Assembly: GCA_964429135.1 (NCBI GenBank)
Contig: CAYSAU010000008.1
Location: 62,001 to 126,000 of the forward strand
Reading direction: 5' to 3'
Origin: CAZSDU01 sp964429135
GTDB taxonomy: Bacteria; Bacteroidota; Bacteroidia; Bacteroidales; FEN-979
DNA length: 64,000 bases
How positions within the stretch are numbered: position 1 is the stretch's first letter; the number at the start of each line of letters is the position of its first letter. This document shows, in pieces, positions 16,678 through 26,200 of the stretch. A program made the translations under genes and the position numbers. The notes beneath the pieces were generated by a model. That model was not told the DNA's origin. It did not search any database and saw only the letters and a program-made list of their open reading frames with translations.

Positions 16678-17175
16678 CTAACTCCTTGGGATGTCCAGTA
16701 CCTCCAGGTTTTTTATCTCGGTTCCATCAATCCTCAGGCGAACTGCCGTGATGGAGCGGTGAAGTCCAGAACTGCCAGCCGCTCCCGGATTGATATGCAG
16801 TAGTTTATATTCATGGTCGAACATGACCTTCAGGATATGTGAATGACCACAGATAAACAATCCTGGCTTTTCTTGAATGATAAGCTGGCGGGCATAAGGG
16901 TCATATCGACCAGGATAACCTCCGATATGGGTCATTAGAATTTTCAGTTCTTCTATACAAAAAAGGCTGTAACGCGGATATAAACATCTGATTTCCCTCC
17001 CGTCTATGTTTCCGTAAACCGCTCTCAGGGGTTTGAAAGATGAAAGCTGATTCGATGTCTGGAAGTTGCCGATATCCCCTGCATGCCATAATTCATCCGT
17101 TTCCCTGAAAAAATCAAGTACTTTAGGGTGTATGGTGCCATGAGTGTCTGATAGAATTCCAATGTGTAACATCAT
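16678..17175 (-). CDS. YfcE/MJ0936-type metallophosphoesterase
   Basis: With the start at 17175 or 17172 the protein is about 165 residues, the normal length for this family. All five metal-binding blocks are visible: SDTHG, WHAGDIG, YGNIDG, THIGG and CGHSH. Members are cytoplasmic phosphodiesterases that use two divalent metals and act on synthetic phosphodiesters in vitro; the natural substrate is unknown. It is probably transcribed alone. Confidence 0.9.
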   Translation of the reverse strand: MMLHIGILSDTHGTIHPKVLDFFRETDELWHAGDIGNFQTSNQLSSFKPLRAVYGNIDGREIRCLYPRYSLFCIEELKILMTHIGGYPGRYDPYARQLIIQEKPGLFICGHSHILKVMFDHEYKLLHINPGAAGSSGLHRSITAVRLRIDGTEIKNLEVLDIPRS

Positions 17176-17339
17176 GCAAATGTACAATGTTAATATCCAG
17201 AAATAAATTATTCAACTTAAATTGAAACGGGAAATTCCTGAGATGATGAACAGTTTCCACTGATTGCTCATAACTGGCAATTTTTATGATTGAGGGTGTT
17301 TTTTACCAATTAGTTTTAAGTGGTACAGATAATAATTGC

Positions 17340-17347
17340 TATTTTTG
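17340..17347 (+). promoter_or_regulatory. Bacteroidota -7 element (TATTTTTG) for tRNA-Arg
   Basis: The octamer fits TAnnTTTG and ends 12 bp before the tRNA. A T-rich stretch at about 17309-17318 is at the right distance for a weak -33 element. Confidence 0.5.
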
Positions 17348-17359
17348 CAATCTGATTAG

Positions 17360-17433
17360 GGTCCCGTAGCTCAGTTGGATAGAGCAACAGCCTTCTAAGC
17401 TGTGGGTCGCGCGTTCGAATCGCGCCGGGATCA
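17360..17433 (+). tRNA. tRNA-Arg (anticodon TCT)
   Basis: The 74 bases fold into a full cloverleaf. The acceptor stem pairs 17360-17366 with 17426-17432 (one G-T pair), the discriminator is A17433, the anticodon stem ACAGC/GCTGT encloses a loop with TCT at 17394-17396, and the T arm has the usual GTTCGAATC. The CCA end is not encoded. TCT reads AGA and AGG arginine codons. Confidence 0.96.
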
Positions 17434-17439
17434 CTTCAA

Positions 17440-17592
17440 ATGGGAATTTTACGCGCTATTATTTGCATCCTTTTCCCTCCCCTGGCCGTCATTGACCGGG
17501 GATGTGGAGCCATTTTACTGGTATTCCTGCTAACTCTATGCGGCTGGATCCCCGGGGTTATAGCTGCCATTCTTTTCAATACAAGAAATTAA
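17440..17592 (+). CDS. Pmp3/YqaE family (UPF0057) small membrane protein
   Basis: This 50-residue gene starts 6 bp after the tRNA. The product begins MGILRAIICILFPPLAVI and has two membrane segments (about 4-22 and 24-45) separated by the family turn with RGCG, and it contains LCGWIPGVIAAI, the second Pmp3 signature. Pmp3 proteins are tiny inner-membrane proteins associated with membrane potential and salt or cold stress; the exact role in bacteria is unknown. It may be transcribed together with the tRNA, because no separate promoter fits in the 6 bp gap. Confidence 0.88.
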   Translation: MGILRAIICILFPPLAVIDRGCGAILLVFLLTLCGWIPGVIAAILFNTRN

Positions 17593-17610
17593 CTGCTGGT
17601 ACTCCGCTGG

Positions 17611-17640
17611 TTGACTTTTTCCTTAAACTTTTTTACCTTG
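17611..17640 (+). promoter_or_regulatory. Possible promoter (TTG-N20-TACCTTG) of the secreted protein/protease pair
   Basis: TTG at 17611-17613 and TACCTTG at 17634-17640 are 20 bp apart. The -7 element departs from TAnnTTTG at one place. It lies 30 bp before the ATG at 17671. Confidence 0.35.
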
Positions 17641-17670
17641 CCATGTTTTTGTACACAAAAAATTACGAAC

Positions 17671-18309
17671 ATGAAAAAATCAAGTCTGATTCTATTGTCA
17701 TTCTTCTTCATCCTGAATGCTTATAACCAGGATGTATCAACACAAAATATGATTTTGTCGGCTAACCAAGATCTCCTTTCTTGGCTGGCAAAGATTCCCT
17801 CAGGATTTGAACGATATTATGGGTTTCATAACAGGAATGAATTTCCCCAAGCAGAAATAGGAATTCCGGTTCAAGTTTATACTTTAACCGAAGAATTCTT
17901 TACCCGGCCCAACCCCGTTGGATATCTGAAACCCTCGGAGGAATGGAGGATTCCTGTCCTCTATGATCAGCAATATTGTGCCCTGGTCACCGTGATAAAA
18001 CAAAATGGAGAATGGAAGATCGTGGATCTTGGGGCCAGCGTTCTGGCCAGAGAAATCGGAAATTATAGACAACATGTCTCTGTCGATTCAAAGGATATGT
18101 TGAAAATTCTACGTATTTACCAGACTCAATCTGACTTTTTGTTTTCCGGTGACCCGAACGATTCACCTGATAAAATTATGCTTTTTCCACTTTCTTCAGC
18201 ATACTTTAACCTGCCCGGATTGGATACAAAAACCCATGATGAACTAACCCTTTCCGAACTTGTAGTGATGATTCGTACAGCTCTTTCTTTAAATACAATT
18301 GATCAATAA
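17671..18309 (+). CDS. Secreted protein of unknown function, partner of the cysteine protease gene
   Basis: I do not recognise this family. The ATG at 17671 gives 212 residues with a signal peptide (MKKSSLILLSFFFILNA) and is preferred to one 60 bp upstream, which would bury the signal. The mature part is a mixed alpha/beta sequence with many aromatic residues and stretches such as GFERYYGFHNRNEFPQAEIG, VYTLTEEF and YCALVTVIKQNGEWKIVDLG. There is only a single Cys and no catalytic motif that I can name. The protease gene starts 11 bp after its stop, so the two are almost certainly cotranscribed; it could be an inhibitor, chaperone or substrate of that protease, but this is only inferred from position. 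Confidence 0.75.
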   Translation: MKKSSLILLSFFFILNAYNQDVSTQNMILSANQDLLSWLAKIPSGFERYYGFHNRNEFPQAEIGIPVQVYTLTEEFFTRPNPVGYLKPSEEWRIPVLYDQQYCALVTVIKQNGEWKIVDLGASVLAREIGNYRQHVSVDSKDMLKILRIYQTQSDFLFSGDPNDSPDKIMLFPLSSAYFNLPGLDTKTHDELTLSELVVMIRTALSLNTIDQ

Positions 18310-18320
18310 AAAAATCAGCC

Positions 18321-19433
18321 ATGAACAGAAAATATCATCTCCTTGCCCCTATCCTGTTTTTTTGTATAAATATTTATGTAGAAGCCCAGATATTAAATAT
18401 CCCGCAAGTAATTCAGGAACAAAACCAATGGTGCTGGGCCGCTGTTAGCTCCTGTACCATGGATTATTATGGAAATCCGGTTGCACAGTGTGAAATTGCT
18501 GAATATACGCGTACCGTGGCCACCTGGCATGATTTCGGACCAGTCAATTGCTGCACAAATCCCTCACTGGGATGTAATTACTGGAATTATAATTGGGGAT
18601 ACCCCGGAAGTATTCAGGATATACTTGTACATTTTGCGTCCATTCAGAATAATGGGATCAGCGATTACCTAAGCCAGGGAACAATTACCAATGAAATTGT
18701 CAATAACCGTCCGTTCATTATCCGCTGGGCTTGGACTTCAGGGGGTGGCCACTTCCTTGTTGGTCACGGAATGGTAAACAATGACCTTTATTATATGAAC
18801 CCCTGGTTCGGAGAAGGTTTGAAAATCTCTGATTATTCATGGGTGGTGAGCAGCGCAGATCATAACTGGACACATACGAACCAGCTCGTCACCTCATCTC
18901 CACGTCCTTACCCGGCTACTGATGTGTCAGGTCCGCAATCTTTGAACAAAGGACAGCAGCAGGTGAATTATACTACCCAACCCATTCCCAATGCAACATC
19001 CTATATATGGGAAGTAAATCCCTCCAATGCCGGTAATATCAGCTCGAACACAAACGTTTCTTACCTGGATCTGAGCCCGGATTTCATTGGAAATTTAGAA
19101 ATTACAGTTAAGGGGTATAATGAGATCGGAGAGGGAAGCGTTTCCAATCCCTTAACGGTTGACGTTGTCCCGGGAATCGGAATCACAGAACAGAAAGCCC
19201 TGGACCACCTGAGCATCTATCCCAATCCAAGCAAAGGAAAAATCAGCTTGAAGTATGCACAAATTCTACCCAAAACTGAAATTGAGATCTCCACCATCAC
19301 CGGAATGGTTCAGTTCAATCAACTATTTCCGGAATCAGGCGAACTTGACCTGTCCTTTTTACCCAAAGGCATCTACTTGATCAAAATAAAAAGTGGGGAT
19401 TATTCAATTATCAAAAAACTCATTTTACAATGA
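18321..19433 (+). CDS. Secreted papain-like cysteine protease with T9SS sorting domain
   Basis: The 370-residue protein has a signal peptide, a papain-like/C39-like domain (about 25-185) and a T9SS C-terminal domain (about 297-370, with IYPNPSKGK and a final beta-rich tail). The catalytic Cys38 lies in the typical QWCWAA, His144 in GGGHFLVGHG and Asn160 in YMNPWFG. Between the two domains lies a fibronectin/PKD-like stretch (about 195-285). Several cysteines (C45, C57, C77, C78, C85) suggest disulfides. It should be exported to the surface by the type IX system and act on extracellular protein or peptide. It is cotranscribed with the unknown secreted protein upstream. Confidence 0.85.
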   Translation: MNRKYHLLAPILFFCINIYVEAQILNIPQVIQEQNQWCWAAVSSCTMDYYGNPVAQCEIAEYTRTVATWHDFGPVNCCTNPSLGCNYWNYNWGYPGSIQDILVHFASIQNNGISDYLSQGTITNEIVNNRPFIIRWAWTSGGGHFLVGHGMVNNDLYYMNPWFGEGLKISDYSWVVSSADHNWTHTNQLVTSSPRPYPATDVSGPQSLNKGQQQVNYTTQPIPNATSYIWEVNPSNAGNISSNTNVSYLDLSPDFIGNLEITVKGYNEIGEGSVSNPLTVDVVPGIGITEQKALDHLSIYPNPSKGKISLKYAQILPKTEIEISTITGMVQFNQLFPESGELDLSFLPKGIYLIKIKSGDYSIIKKLILQ

Positions 19434-19493
19434 GCATTTCCTTTTTTGATCCCGAATAAAAACAGTATACGAATTGATCAAAAATAATTGCGT

Positions 19494-19595
19494 TTACTAA
19501 ATTTCTGGCAACACTTACCCGGATAATCGACCATTTTCGGGTCATGATTCCCTAAAAAAAGTTACACTTACTAAATTTCTGGCGACACTTACCCG
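19494..19595 (+). repeat. Two 28-bp direct repeats, one mismatch, 74 bp apart
   Basis: Copies at 19494-19521 and 19568-19595 are identical except for A/G at the seventeenth base. Both contain CTAAATTTCTGGC and end in CACTTACCCG. The first copy is followed by CGGGT at 19538-19542, inverted to its ACCCG end. They sit in the 285-bp gap before the LruC gene, which otherwise holds only that gene's promoter. They could be remnants of a mobile element end or a regulatory pair. Confidence 0.75.
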
Positions 19596-19622
19596 AAATT
19601 TTAACACACCCTGGCAAAATAC

Positions 19623-19654
19623 CTTGCTTTGGACAGATAATTATGCTATTTTTG
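19623..19654 (+). promoter_or_regulatory. Promoter of the LamG/LruC lipoprotein gene (TTG-N20-TATTTTTG)
   Basis: CTTG at 19623-19626 and TATTTTTG at 19647-19654 are 20 bp apart, close to the Bacteroidota consensus, and lie 64 bp before the ATG at 19719. Confidence 0.55.
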
Positions 19655-19718
19655 TAACTTCATTGTCAAACTATTTTTACAAATCGCATAATAATATAAC
19701 AATCAATCAGATAAAGAT

Positions 19719-21605
19719 ATGAAAAAAAATATATTGTTACTGTTTTCCATTTTCATTGTTATCTTCTTTACACAATGTAAAAAAATGGATAACCCTTCAA
19801 ATTCCGGAATGTCATTTGAAAACTTGAAGGTTTCAGCGAATTTTGACTGGAAAATGACTGAAAAATATTCATTTACAATTACCGGACAATCCCTGCAAGT
19901 TATCATTGTTCAAACGACAGATGGCGCTAAACGGTTATATAAATGCAATATTGCAAGCGGAAAATCCCAGATTTCTTTCGACCTCAGTCTGCCGAAATAC
20001 ATGAAAGAAGTGTTGGTCAATGATCAGAAAGTATCTTTGTCTCAGGGAATAATCAACATAGCCCTCTCTCCCGTCAAATCAACCATGACTCCGAACTATT
20101 ATCTGGCATTCAATGGCACTTCATCCTATGTTGACATGGGAGATCCTGCAAGTGGTGACCTGGATATGGGCACCGGCCCTTTTACCCTTGAAGCATGGGT
20201 GAGAAGCAGCGATTTTTCCGTGAATACCTGGTATCGCAGGATTTTTGGAAAAGGATTCAAATTTTCCGCCTATCTTGACGATGCAACAGGAAAACTTGGA
20301 ATATACTGTAACTCCACTGCAAGTTCCGGGTTTACCACTGCTGTCATTGCTGACAATGCATGGCATCATATTGCCATCGTTAGAAATGGTGGCCAAATTG
20401 ACATCTATGTTGATGGCATCCTTGATTATTCTGAAGTCAATCCTGCCTGGGCTGCTGATCTGAGTTCATCTGAAAACTTCACTGTTGGCGTGCTTCAGAA
20501 TGGAGGTACTATGGCTGGTTTCTGGAACGGGCGCATCAATAACGTAAGGTTATGGGATGATGCCCTTAACGCTGGTTATATTAATTCCATCATGAACAAG
20601 CTTCTTCCCTCCACCACTCCCCATTTAATTGGCGACTGGTGGTTTAACGATGGATCAGGAAACATTGCTGAAGACCATTCTGTCAATCATAACCATGGGA
20701 CCATTCATCAATGCGACTGGGTTGCTTTTCCCCTTTCCAGGGACAGTGATGGAGATGGTATCATTGATGAAGACGATGATTTCCCGACGGATCCACTCCT
20801 AGCTCATTCAAACTTTTACCCGGTTTCCGGAACAGGAACCCTGGTATTTGAAGACCTATGGCCAGGCAAGGGGGATTTTGATTTTAACGATCTTGTGCTT
20901 GGATACCGTTTCAATATTCTCACTGATGCTGAAGACCATGTGGCAAAAATTACCGGCACCTTTACCGGTCGCGCAAACGGAGCCTTACAACTCAATGGGT
21001 TTGCTTTCCAGTTACCTGATGCTACTTTTAATACCGCAGATGTTGACGTAACAGGTTACGGTTTGCATGTTCCTTCTTTCATTTCCCTGGATGGAAATGG
21101 ATTTGAAATGGGACAGAGCAAACCAACCGTGGTAGTCTTTGAAAATAATTATGATTACATGGACGGATATGTTAACACCCAGTTAGGGAAACCCTATGTT
21201 ACACCTTTTGAGATTAATGTTGAAATGACGGTCAATAGCGGCACATATATTATAGCTGATTTCGGGATTGACTCCTGGAATCCCTTCCTGATTATCAACC
21301 TAACCCGTGGATACGAACTTCACTTGAAAAACCATCTTCCAACAGATTTGGTAAACCCGGCATATTTTGGTTTAGCTGATGATGCCAGCGACCCATTGAC
21401 TGGAACATATTATGTAACCAAGACAAATATTCCCTGGGCGCTCGATTTTCCTGAATATTTTGATTATGTCACTGAAATGGCTAACTTCACGGAAGCATAC
21501 CTGCATTTTCAGGCATGGGCAGAATCTGACGGAACCCTATATCCTGATTGGTACTCCAATACCGGACCTGGATACAGAAATAATTCAATCATTTACTCTC
21601 ATTGA
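19719..21605 (+). CDS. LamG/LruC domain lipoprotein
   Basis: The 628-residue protein has a lipoprotein signal with Cys20 (FFTQCKK), a beta-rich region (about 25-120), a LamG/concanavalin-like domain (about 125-290, with FNGTSSYVDMG, FTLEAWVR and WHHIAIVRNGG), an acidic calcium-binding stretch with DSDGDGIIDEDDD near residue 342, and an LruC domain (about 370-625, with FEDLWPGKGDFDFNDLVLGY). Such proteins are surface or periplasmic and are likely to bind carbohydrate or ligands with calcium; the function of LruC is not known. It has its own promoter and a good terminator at 21628-21660. Confidence 0.85.
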   Translation: MKKNILLLFSIFIVIFFTQCKKMDNPSNSGMSFENLKVSANFDWKMTEKYSFTITGQSLQVIIVQTTDGAKRLYKCNIASGKSQISFDLSLPKYMKEVLVNDQKVSLSQGIINIALSPVKSTMTPNYYLAFNGTSSYVDMGDPASGDLDMGTGPFTLEAWVRSSDFSVNTWYRRIFGKGFKFSAYLDDATGKLGIYCNSTASSGFTTAVIADNAWHHIAIVRNGGQIDIYVDGILDYSEVNPAWAADLSSSENFTVGVLQNGGTMAGFWNGRINNVRLWDDALNAGYINSIMNKLLPSTTPHLIGDWWFNDGSGNIAEDHSVNHNHGTIHQCDWVAFPLSRDSDGDGIIDEDDDFPTDPLLAHSNFYPVSGTGTLVFEDLWPGKGDFDFNDLVLGYRFNILTDAEDHVAKITGTFTGRANGALQLNGFAFQLPDATFNTADVDVTGYGLHVPSFISLDGNGFEMGQSKPTVVVFENNYDYMDGYVNTQLGKPYVTPFEINVEMTVNSGTYIIADFGIDSWNPFLIINLTRGYELHLKNHLPTDLVNPAYFGLADDASDPLTGTYYVTKTNIPWALDFPEYFDYVTEMANFTEAYLHFQAWAESDGTLYPDWYSNTGPGYRNNSIIYSH

Positions 21606-21627
21606 TGGTTTAATCAAATTTTTCATT

Positions 21628-21660
21628 AAAAGGCCGTTTCAAATATTGGGACGGCTTTTT
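21628..21660 (+). terminator. Rho-independent terminator of the LruC gene
   Basis: AAAAGGCCGT (21628-21637) pairs with ACGGCTTTTT (21651-21660) in a 10-bp stem with one G-T pair and a 13-base loop, ending in a run of T. It lies 23 bp after the stop. Confidence 0.75.
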
Positions 21661-21686
21661 AATTCCAGCCCTGGTGGTTTCCTTTA

Positions 21687-21726
21687 TTGAATTTTTTCAA
21701 TTTGTTTGTATATTTACGATCGTAAA
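21687..21726 (+). promoter_or_regulatory. mscL promoter overlapped by a perfect 14-bp palindrome
   Basis: TTG at 21687-21689 and TATATTTA at 21709-21716 are 19 bp apart and resemble the Bacteroidota promoter with one departure in the -7 element. A perfect palindrome TTTACGATCGTAAA (21713-21726) covers the end of the -7 element and the expected start of transcription, 11 bp before the mscL ATG. This is a strong candidate operator. Confidence 0.5.
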
Positions 21727-21737
21727 AAATTATCTAT

Positions 21738-22154
21738 ATGAAAATCTTTAAAGAATTCAAGGAATTTGCCATGCGCGGTAATGTCATTGACCTGGCCGTG
21801 GGAATCATCATTGGTGCTGCCTTCGGGAAGATTATTTCATCCTTGGTTAACGACGTTATTATGCCTCCCATCGGATTGCTGGTCGGGGGTATCGATTTCA
21901 AAGATATTTCCTTCACCCTGAGCGCTCCAGAGTTGGATGCTACCGGAAAAGTCATCAAGGAAGCCGTCAGTATAAGAATCGGTAATTTTATACAGACCGT
22001 TGTAGACTTTCTGATCGTTGCTTTCGCTATCTTTATGCTTATCAAAGGAGTAAACAACCTGAGCAAGAAAAAACAGGTTGAACCGGCTCCACCTCCTGCC
22101 CCGACAAAAGATCAGGAACTACTAACCGAGATTCGGGACCTTTTGAAAAAGTAA
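21738..22154 (+). CDS. mscL: Large-conductance mechanosensitive channel MscL
   Basis: The 138-residue protein has the normal length and all family features: an amphipathic N-terminus (MKIFKEFKEFAMRGNVIDLAVG), a first membrane segment rich in Gly and Ala that lines the pore (about 16-45), a periplasmic loop, a second segment (about 76-100), and a charged C-terminal helix after a Pro-rich linker. MscL opens under membrane tension to release solutes after osmotic downshock. The DUF3078 gene starts 38 bp downstream on the same strand. Confidence 0.96.
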   Translation: MKIFKEFKEFAMRGNVIDLAVGIIIGAAFGKIISSLVNDVIMPPIGLLVGGIDFKDISFTLSAPELDATGKVIKEAVSIRIGNFIQTVVDFLIVAFAIFMLIKGVNNLSKKKQVEPAPPPAPTKDQELLTEIRDLLKK

Positions 22155-22192
22155 TAAACACATTTTTATACAAACGAGTAAACATTGGAATC

Positions 22193-23134
22193 ATGAAAAA
22201 ATTCTCTCTTGTCATTACGATCATGATCTTTAGTATTTCCATCTTTGCACAGGAAATACACAAAGTGGCCAAAGCAAAGGATGAAGCCACCGCAATAGCC
22301 ATTCCCGATTCGGCAAAATCACCCTGGTATATCAGTGGAAGCGGAAATCTGGCCGTCTCCCAGGCCGCTTTTTCGAACTGGGCTGCCGGTGGTGAAAATT
22401 CTATCGGGCTGAATGCCTATATCAATGCCAAAATCAATTATAAAAAAGGAAAGCATGTATGGGGAAACACCATCGATATTGGTTATGGTTTCCAGTTCCA
22501 GGGCATAGGGGGAAACACAAGGTACACGAAAAACAATGATAAAATTGAGCTGACCACAGCATACGGCTATGAACTGCATCAAAATAAAAAGTGGTACCTG
22601 ACTTTTTTAGCAAACTTCAAAACCCAGTTCACTGCAGGCTACAATTACCCTGACGATAGTACCGTGATTTCCAAATTCATGGCTCCAGGTTACCTGGTTG
22701 CTGGGCTTGGTATCAATTATTCCCCAGTACAATGGTTTTACTTATATCTGTCACCGGCCTCAGGTCGTTTTACCTTTGTGCTTGACACTGCCCTGGCTAA
22801 TGCTGGTTCGTTTGGGGTTGCTAAGGGAAAGCAAATCAGAGGAGAATTTGGACCCTATTTGCGTACTGACCTGAACAAAGACCTTTCCAAAGCCATTAAT
22901 ATTTCAACAACGCTTGAACTTTTTACGGATTATCTGAAAGATTTCGGGAATATTGATGTCAACTGGAGCCTGCTGCTCACCCTGAAAGTCAACAAATGGC
23001 TGGCAACCTCAATTTCCGCTCAGGTCATTTATGATAATGATGTCATGATCAAAACCACGCCCACTTCTGAGCCAGGACCAAGAACACAGTTTAAAGAATT
23101 GCTCGGCGTAGGAATATCCTATAAATTTCATTGA
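22193..23134 (+). CDS. DUF3078 outer-membrane-type protein
   Basis: The 313-residue protein has a signal peptide (MKKFSLVITIMIFSISIFA) and a beta-barrel-like pattern of alternating hydrophobic residues with many aromatic residues. The family hallmarks are visible: QAAFSNWAAGGENS near residue 57, NTRYTKNNDKIE, and LYLSPASGRFTFV in the middle, with a C-terminal KFH ending in a barrel-like strand. DUF3078 proteins are common in Bacteroidota, probably lie in the outer membrane and have no known function. It may share the mscL transcript. Confidence 0.85.
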   Translation: MKKFSLVITIMIFSISIFAQEIHKVAKAKDEATAIAIPDSAKSPWYISGSGNLAVSQAAFSNWAAGGENSIGLNAYINAKINYKKGKHVWGNTIDIGYGFQFQGIGGNTRYTKNNDKIELTTAYGYELHQNKKWYLTFLANFKTQFTAGYNYPDDSTVISKFMAPGYLVAGLGINYSPVQWFYLYLSPASGRFTFVLDTALANAGSFGVAKGKQIRGEFGPYLRTDLNKDLSKAINISTTLELFTDYLKDFGNIDVNWSLLLTLKVNKWLATSISAQVIYDNDVMIKTTPTSEPGPRTQFKELLGVGISYKFH

Positions 23135-23219
23135 TTTTGAGCTCCCTACCTCAACCATAAGGACAGGGGAAAGAGGTCTAAAATAATAAAGCAAATCAAC
23201 GAATCGCATCCTTGCTTAA

Positions 23220-26200
23220 TCATTTTTTGGGAAAAAATTCAGCCATCAGGTCAGCAATTCTTTCCCGCTCAAAAGGTTTCGGAAGGTATTCGCTAAACCC
23301 TACGGTAAGTAATCGGTCACGGTCTCCAATGGAGGCATAACCTGTAACAGCGATGATGGGGGTCTTTGCATAATCCGGACGCTTTCTGATTTCAAGCATG
23401 GCCTGGATACCATCCATTCCAGGTCCAAGGTTAATATCCATTAAAATTGCATCGAAGTGCCGTTGGTGGGTCATATCGATTGCAGTTTTTCCGTCAAGAG
23501 CGGAATACACATTGCAAAATTCCTGGATATAAACCATTAACAACTGAAGGTTGATCACATTGTCCTCGACCAGTAAAACATCCGGGTGTTGTTTCTGTGC
23601 ATCAGGATGAAACCTCGGATTCGGAGTTTCCCTTCTAGCAGGGACTTGGTTTAAAGATAAATCGTTTACCTGTGGAATACAGACCGTAAAGCATGATCCT
23701 TCTCCAATTTTACTCCTCACACTGATGCTGCCATTCATCAGCTCAACGATCTTTCTACTGAGTGACAGTCCCAATCCACTCCCCTCAAATTGCCTTCCAT
23801 AACCTTCACTAACCTGACGAAATGCTTGAAATATCAATTCATGGTTTTCCTCAGAAATACCGATGCCCGTATCCTGAATCTCAATGGAAACCAACGGATT
23901 CCCATCTGTTATCTGTTTTTTCGCGATGATGCTCACCGTTCCTGTATCCGTGTATTTTACTGCATTATCAATCAGGTTTTTCATCAGGTGTGAGAACAAA
24001 TGATCATCGCCCATAATACAAAGGTCAGCGGGGATCTCAAGTCCAATGGTCAATCCTTTTCTTTTTACTGATAGATCGTAGGATATAAGAATTGGTTTAA
24101 TCGTTTTTAATACTGAAACTGCCTTGAATTTCCTGCTGACTTTATCTGACTCCAGGAATGACAAATCCATAATGGCATCGAGGGTTTCCATCAGCCTGCG
24201 CCCCGAAATCAGGATATTCTCCGCTTTTAATTTATAATCAGGGTTTTCGAGGTCGTTCATTAAAATTTCAGCAAATCCCAGAATTCCGTTCATGGGGGTA
24301 CGCAACTCATGGTTCATATTGGCAAGCAGGGAGGAAGTAAGTTTATTGGACACCTCTGCTTTCTGTTTGGCTTCGATCAATTCCTGCTGAATTTTTTTCC
24401 TTTGGATGGAAAGTGCAATCTGTTCAGATACGAACGTCAGGATATCCTTCTCCCGCTCACCAAATCTGATTTTCGGAGAATAACTCTGCACAACAAGTAC
24501 GCCAATTGTTTCTTTTTCAATATGAAGGGGTATTCCCAGCCAGTCAATCGCCGGAGATCCAACAATATCAATAATTCCGCGATCAGCAAAATACTGCACA
24601 TCTTCCGGTTTGGCAAGTACCGGTTTCCCTGTCCTGAGAACATATTCGGTCAATCCATTTCCCAGAATTCTCCGGGATGGTTTTATATCATGCTCATCCA
24701 CAAAGTAAGGGAATTCTATGGATAAATGGTCATCGGTAACCATGGCGATATACAGGTTTCTTGCATCCATTAACTCCCCGATAATAACGTGGATAGAAGC
24801 ATACATTTCGTCTATATCCTTAGAAGCATGTGTCAGTTCTGAAATCCGGTAAGCAGCATTCTTGACTTTCTCTGACTGTACCACTTCTGAAATATCCTTG
24901 TTGATACTGATAATTCCAAGCATATTTCCATCATCGTCCTTGAGCTGTGAAGTGGAGCAAAGCAGATAGGCAGTTGTGCCATCCTTACGTTTATGAATCA
25001 CTTCCCCTTTCCAATATCCTTTTTGATCCAATGCATTAAAAATAACTTCCCTGGAAGCGCCTGGAAAATCAACCCTGAGTGACCCTCCCCCATATTTCCC
25101 GACTACTTCCTCTGCTTTCCAGCCGTATATTTTTTCAGCTCCTTTGTTCCAGCTCTGGATCATCAAATCCTTATCGAAAGTTATAATAGCATCATTGACT
25201 TCTTCGAGCAGGGCATTCATAAAGCGAATGCGTTCTTCCGCTTTTTCACTCTGGTTACGAAGTTCATATTGTGTCCGGTAATACTGCAACTGTTGATTTT
25301 TCCAAATCAGGCTTACGGAAATGATGATGACCAAAAGAAAAGCCAGTAAAAAAACCGCCACATTAATGGCCCTTTTCTGTAATGGCTTAGCCACTTCATT
25401 CATGTCCATTTTCGAAATCAGCTTCCAGGATGTTCCCGGGATGGGTTTGACATCGGCAAGTATATCCCTTCCCCGGGTATCTTTTGTTTCAAGCATACTC
25501 AGGGTACCTTCAAGGGGGATAAAATTCAGATTTTCAGGCGGTGATGCAAATTCTTTATTCAGGCAGGTATATTTATCCTTTTCACCCTGTATCAGAAGAT
25601 GTTCGGCAGCGATATGTTCAATGGGCCAAAAGTCAATAAAAGGGAAAAGAAAAAGTTCAGGATTGATGCGAAAAAGAATAAAGGCAATGGTTTTATCCTG
25701 ATTTTTTATAGGAATGATGAAGTCCATAAAAACCTTTCCGTCATCTCCCCTGGTCAGGTCAGTGAAGGTATAGGTCTGGTGATGTAATTCGGAAATTTGA
25801 TGGGCAATCTCTTCTGCAGAAAAAAACACACCTGAATCAGCACAGGTTATGAGGTTTTTCCCGTTGGCAGCAAGAACAGCAATAGATTGATATTCATGAT
25901 TTTTTTTTATGGGAATCAGCCAATCTGCAACTTCCCGACTGATCTTCTCCTGCCCAGGGTGAAGTATCAGTTTTTCGGTCAATGCAACAAATGGAGGACT
26001 TGTGGCAAGAAATACTCCCTCCGCACGTCTTTCCATCATCCAACGCTGGATCTCATTCACCTTTAAGGATGATACAGAGGCGAGCAACTTGTAATGTTCT
26101 TCCTTCATGCGGGTTTTTTCCTTTTGAAAATAGAAATACCCCACGATAAAAAAAAGACAGGTAATGATCGTAAAAAAAACAATCATAAACCATATTGAGC

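Noticed and set aside
16659..16679. Hairpin AGGGAT/ATCCCT as a terminator between the DUF4293 and phosphoesterase genes
   Set aside because: The stem is only 6 bp, there is no T-run, and it overlaps the stop of one gene; support is too weak.
17177..17184. TACATTTG on the minus strand as promoter of the phosphoesterase gene
   Set aside because: It lies 2 bp before the start codon, so transcription would begin inside the gene.
17360..17433. tRNA as an integration site of a mobile element
   Set aside because: No integrase gene and no repeated tRNA end were found downstream; the next genes look like ordinary chromosomal genes.
19494..19595. Repeats as a CRISPR array
   Set aside because: There are only two copies with a spacing of 46 bp, no leader and no cas genes nearby.
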